Source of the DNA: Chitinophaga pinensis
GTDB taxonomy: Bacteria > Bacteroidota > Bacteroidia > Flavobacteriales_D > Crocinitomicaceae
Reading direction: 5' to 3'
DNA length: 16,482 nt
Assembly: GCA_945897765.1 (NCBI GenBank)
Contig: CAMDGP010000021.1
Coordinates: 1 to 16,482 of the forward strand
Under the pieces are notes generated by a model. The model did not search any database. It was not told where the DNA came from and saw only the letters and a program-made list of their open reading frames with translations. This document shows positions 14,671-16,482 of the stretch, one piece after another; position 1 is the first letter of the stretch; each line of letters starts with the position of its first letter. The translations under genes and the position numbers were made by a program.

Positions 14671-15603
14671 ATGGAAACAAAACACACACTAACAAAATTA
14701 GAAGAGGAACTAATCTCAATTCTTGTTGAAACCTTTAAGAATCATGGATGGACAATAGATGAATTACCAGCTATTTTTGATTCAGATGAAAAACCAAATA
14801 AGTTAACTCCAAATACGGATTTACTTGATATAGAAAATTATTTGGGAGTATATAGGGTTAAGGATAAATGTTTAAATGGAGACGTTATATTATATCGTGA
14901 AAATATTAAAGAACTGTCTAATAGATATTTATATGAGTTGGAGATGAGGGGAAAAGAAATTGACGGTAAGCCCATCTTTATTTTTTTAACTACCGATGAC
15001 TATTTAATTAGCGCAAATGAAATTTTTGACTTTTTAAAATCAATTGTGTTGATTCATGAACTTACACATTGGATGATTCATTGGAATAGTGATTTCAATC
15101 AAAAATCATTGAAGTGTGATGACAAATATGAAGGTAATGATGTAATTAATTTTCATGAAGGACTTGCACAATACTTCACTGATTCTGTAATTCGTAAATA
15201 TGGTAATAAGAAAATGCTTGACGTATTTGATCGATTGAAATTAAAGCAATCGCCACCTTATCATGTTTTCGAAAAATTAAAAACTGACTTGGACGGAAAT
15301 CCAATTGATGTTGCTTGTGTTTTTACCGCTTTGGCACTATGTTGGGAGAAAGATTATAATCAATCTTTTGAACTTCTAGAAAAATACAATTATATCTCTA
15401 CACTTTATTATTCTAACGATCTCAGAATAACATTTGAAGAAATTAAAGCTAAAAAGCCAGCTCTTGATCAAGAAAAAATTTCTAGGTGGTGGGTTATTGA
15501 GCCTTTTAATTGTCCAGATATCTTTTTAATAGATTATTTCGATGAGGAAAATAAAGTAAAAAAAAGAGGATCAATTCACAGTAGAAAATTTGGTTTGTGT
15601 TAA
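14671..15603 (+). CDS. Gluzincin-like metallopeptidase
   Basis: A 310-residue protein with a zinc-protease core: HELTH (129-133) in SIVLIHELTHWMIHW, and 30 residues on the glutamate helix NFHEGLAQYFTD with E163 as the likely third ligand. This HExxH...E arrangement is that of gluzincin peptidases. The N-terminal ~120 residues include GVYRVKDKCLNGDVILYRENIKEL, a strand-rich segment like those preceding the active helix in minigluzincins. No signal peptide or membrane helix is visible, so it should act in the cytoplasm. The C-terminus ends RGSIHSRKFGLC. It lies 28 bp after the SLOG-like gene, without a convincing promoter of its own, so co-transcription is likely. It is visibly more AT-rich than that gene. 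Its substrate is unknown, and no known peptidase family was firmly matched. Confidence 0.7.
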   Translation: METKHTLTKLEEELISILVETFKNHGWTIDELPAIFDSDEKPNKLTPNTDLLDIENYLGVYRVKDKCLNGDVILYRENIKELSNRYLYELEMRGKEIDGKPIFIFLTTDDYLISANEIFDFLKSIVLIHELTHWMIHWNSDFNQKSLKCDDKYEGNDVINFHEGLAQYFTDSVIRKYGNKKMLDVFDRLKLKQSPPYHVFEKLKTDLDGNPIDVACVFTALALCWEKDYNQSFELLEKYNYISTLYYSNDLRITFEEIKAKKPALDQEKISRWWVIEPFNCPDIFLIDYFDEENKVKKRGSIHSRKFGLC

Positions 15604-15664
15604 TAGTGACAATTTTCATAAAAACAGAAAATGATATATCTATCTAACGAAATGAATTTAAATT

Positions 15665-15814
15665 ATGTTTAAAAACAATTTCTTTAGTCCTCTTCATTTA
15701 ACAGATTTCACAGAAGTCGGGGAAATAAAAATAATTCTTCAAATCAGTACATTAATTTTCCCAAATGAATACTTTTGGGGGATATTAAGTATTTCTAAAA
15801 AAGACAATCTATAG
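15665..15814 (+). CDS. Possible small protein (49 residues), doubtful
   Basis: An open frame starting MFKNNFFSPLHLTD and ending at TAG. It encodes 49 residues with a plausible mixed composition and no membrane helix or known motif. It lies in the 243-bp gap between the zincin gene and the next gene, where nothing else is visible. No good ribosome-binding site or -7 element precedes it, so it may be chance. Confidence 0.2.
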   Translation: MFKNNFFSPLHLTDFTEVGEIKIILQISTLIFPNEYFWGILSISKKDNL

Positions 15815-15846
15815 AATTTTGTAAAGACTCAATATTAAAAAATACA

Positions 15847-16482
15847 ATGAAAGGAAGAAATATTCATCAATTTTTCAGTGAACAAGAACAACTTAATTTA
15901 CTTTTAGGCTTTCCTTTTTCAAATTTACCCTACAGATTATGCTGGTATCCATCAGCTGGTTTTGATTTTAGACATATACCACATTTTGAATTAAATTCAG
16001 TTTTTACGTCAAGCAAGCCATCGGTGTATCTTTTAACAGATGCTCATATTTCGCAATATTCCCAATCGGGTGATTTCCCTTTCAAACCAGGTAGGCTCTT
16101 ACACCAATGTGAATCAGAAGGTATCAGCCTCATCGTTAAGGATTGTATTCAAGTAAATTTTAAACAAAATTTAGCTTTTTGTCCGTTTAAAAATGAAGTA
16201 TTCAATAATGGCTTGTTACATTCAAATTTTCATGATCGCTATTCTGGTAATGCCTTCTTTATTTTAACCGAACTAAATGCTGTGGTAAATTATAGGAAAA
16301 TCAAAATTCAGGTTCCTTTATTTTATTTCACTTATGAGAATTTGGACTTTCTTATGAATTTTTTACTACCAAATAAAATTCAAGTCAATTCATTGATAAA
16401 TATTAGGGACGGATCTGGTTATGGTGGGTCAAGCTATGCGATGAGTTTTATTTATCAATTCCAACGTGAATTAAAATTGAAA
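15847..16482 (+). CDS. Unknown protein, 3' end beyond the window
   Basis: An open frame from ATG 15847 to the last base, with no stop, gives the first 212 residues. It begins MKGRNIHQFFSEQEQLNLLL and contains YRLCWYPSAGFDFRHI (29-44), a striking conserved-looking segment, then SVYLLTDAHISQY (59-71) and, near the window end, INIRDGSGYGGSSYAM. There is no signal peptide or membrane helix. I recall similar WYPSAGxDFR segments in uncharacterised Bacteroidota proteins, without an assigned function. The AT-rich codon use matches the zincin gene. No exact promoter match was found in front; an AGAATTTTG stretch at 15813-15821 is only a partial -7. Confidence 0.7.
   Translation, partial: MKGRNIHQFFSEQEQLNLLLGFPFSNLPYRLCWYPSAGFDFRHIPHFELNSVFTSSKPSVYLLTDAHISQYSQSGDFPFKPGRLLHQCESEGISLIVKDCIQVNFKQNLAFCPFKNEVFNNGLLHSNFHDRYSGNAFFILTELNAVVNYRKIKIQVPLFYFTYENLDFLMNFLLPNKIQVNSLINIRDGSGYGGSSYAMSFIYQFQRELKLK

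Overview
The window looks like a chromosomal segment of a low-GC member of the Bacteroidota, most probably Flavobacteriales and perhaps Crocinitomicaceae (Fluviicola-like). Three things support this: the 5' part of the 16S rRNA gene at the left edge, repeated Bacteroidota-type promoters (-33 TTG and -7 TAnnTTTG) very close to start codons with almost no Shine-Dalgarno sequences, and the character of the proteins. The family-level placement is from memory of 16S variable-region text and was not computed.

Layout, left to right. (1) Positions 1-717: the 5' end of a 16S rRNA gene on the minus strand, with its leader and a strong rrn promoter. (2) 718-2309: an ECF-type sigma factor overlapping a single-pass membrane protein with a TPR-like C-terminus, probably a regulatory pair. 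(3) 2335-3798: cysS on the minus strand. (4) 4043-7966: a two-gene unit made of a DUF4143-type ATP-binding-fold protein whose Walker A and B motifs both look degraded, and an AddB/RecB-like PD-(D/E)XK nuclease. (5) 7967-9531: accessory-looking DNA holding a GC-richer structured block, a mazEF-like toxin-antitoxin pair bracketed by two ~89-bp direct repeats, and about 500 bp of gene-free, dyad-rich sequence. (6) 9532-10416: fabD, ending in a nested bidirectional terminator candidate. (7) 10567-12741: three minus-strand genes of unknown function: an HTH-like plus helical-repeat protein, a small membrane protein and a small soluble protein. (8) 12975-15603: a compact four-gene plus-strand cluster. 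It encodes a receiver-like/winged-helix regulator, a small WapI-like protein, a SLOG-like Rossmann protein and a HExxH zinc-peptidase-like protein. (9) 15604-16482: one doubtful small ORF, then a novel-looking gene that runs off the window.

How the genes may work together. The housekeeping functions (rRNA, CysS, FabD, AddB-like nuclease) form the backbone. The best candidate for an undescribed system is the 12975-15603 cluster. Its first three genes are separated by 1 bp and by a 4-bp overlap, the fourth follows after 28 bp, and all sit behind one clear promoter overlapped by inverted repeats. A nucleotide-sensing SLOG-like protein next to a metalloprotease and a dedicated regulator resembles a stress or defence module, but this is inference from context only. 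The mazEF cassette with its flanking repeats is the clearest sign of genomic mobility or insertion.
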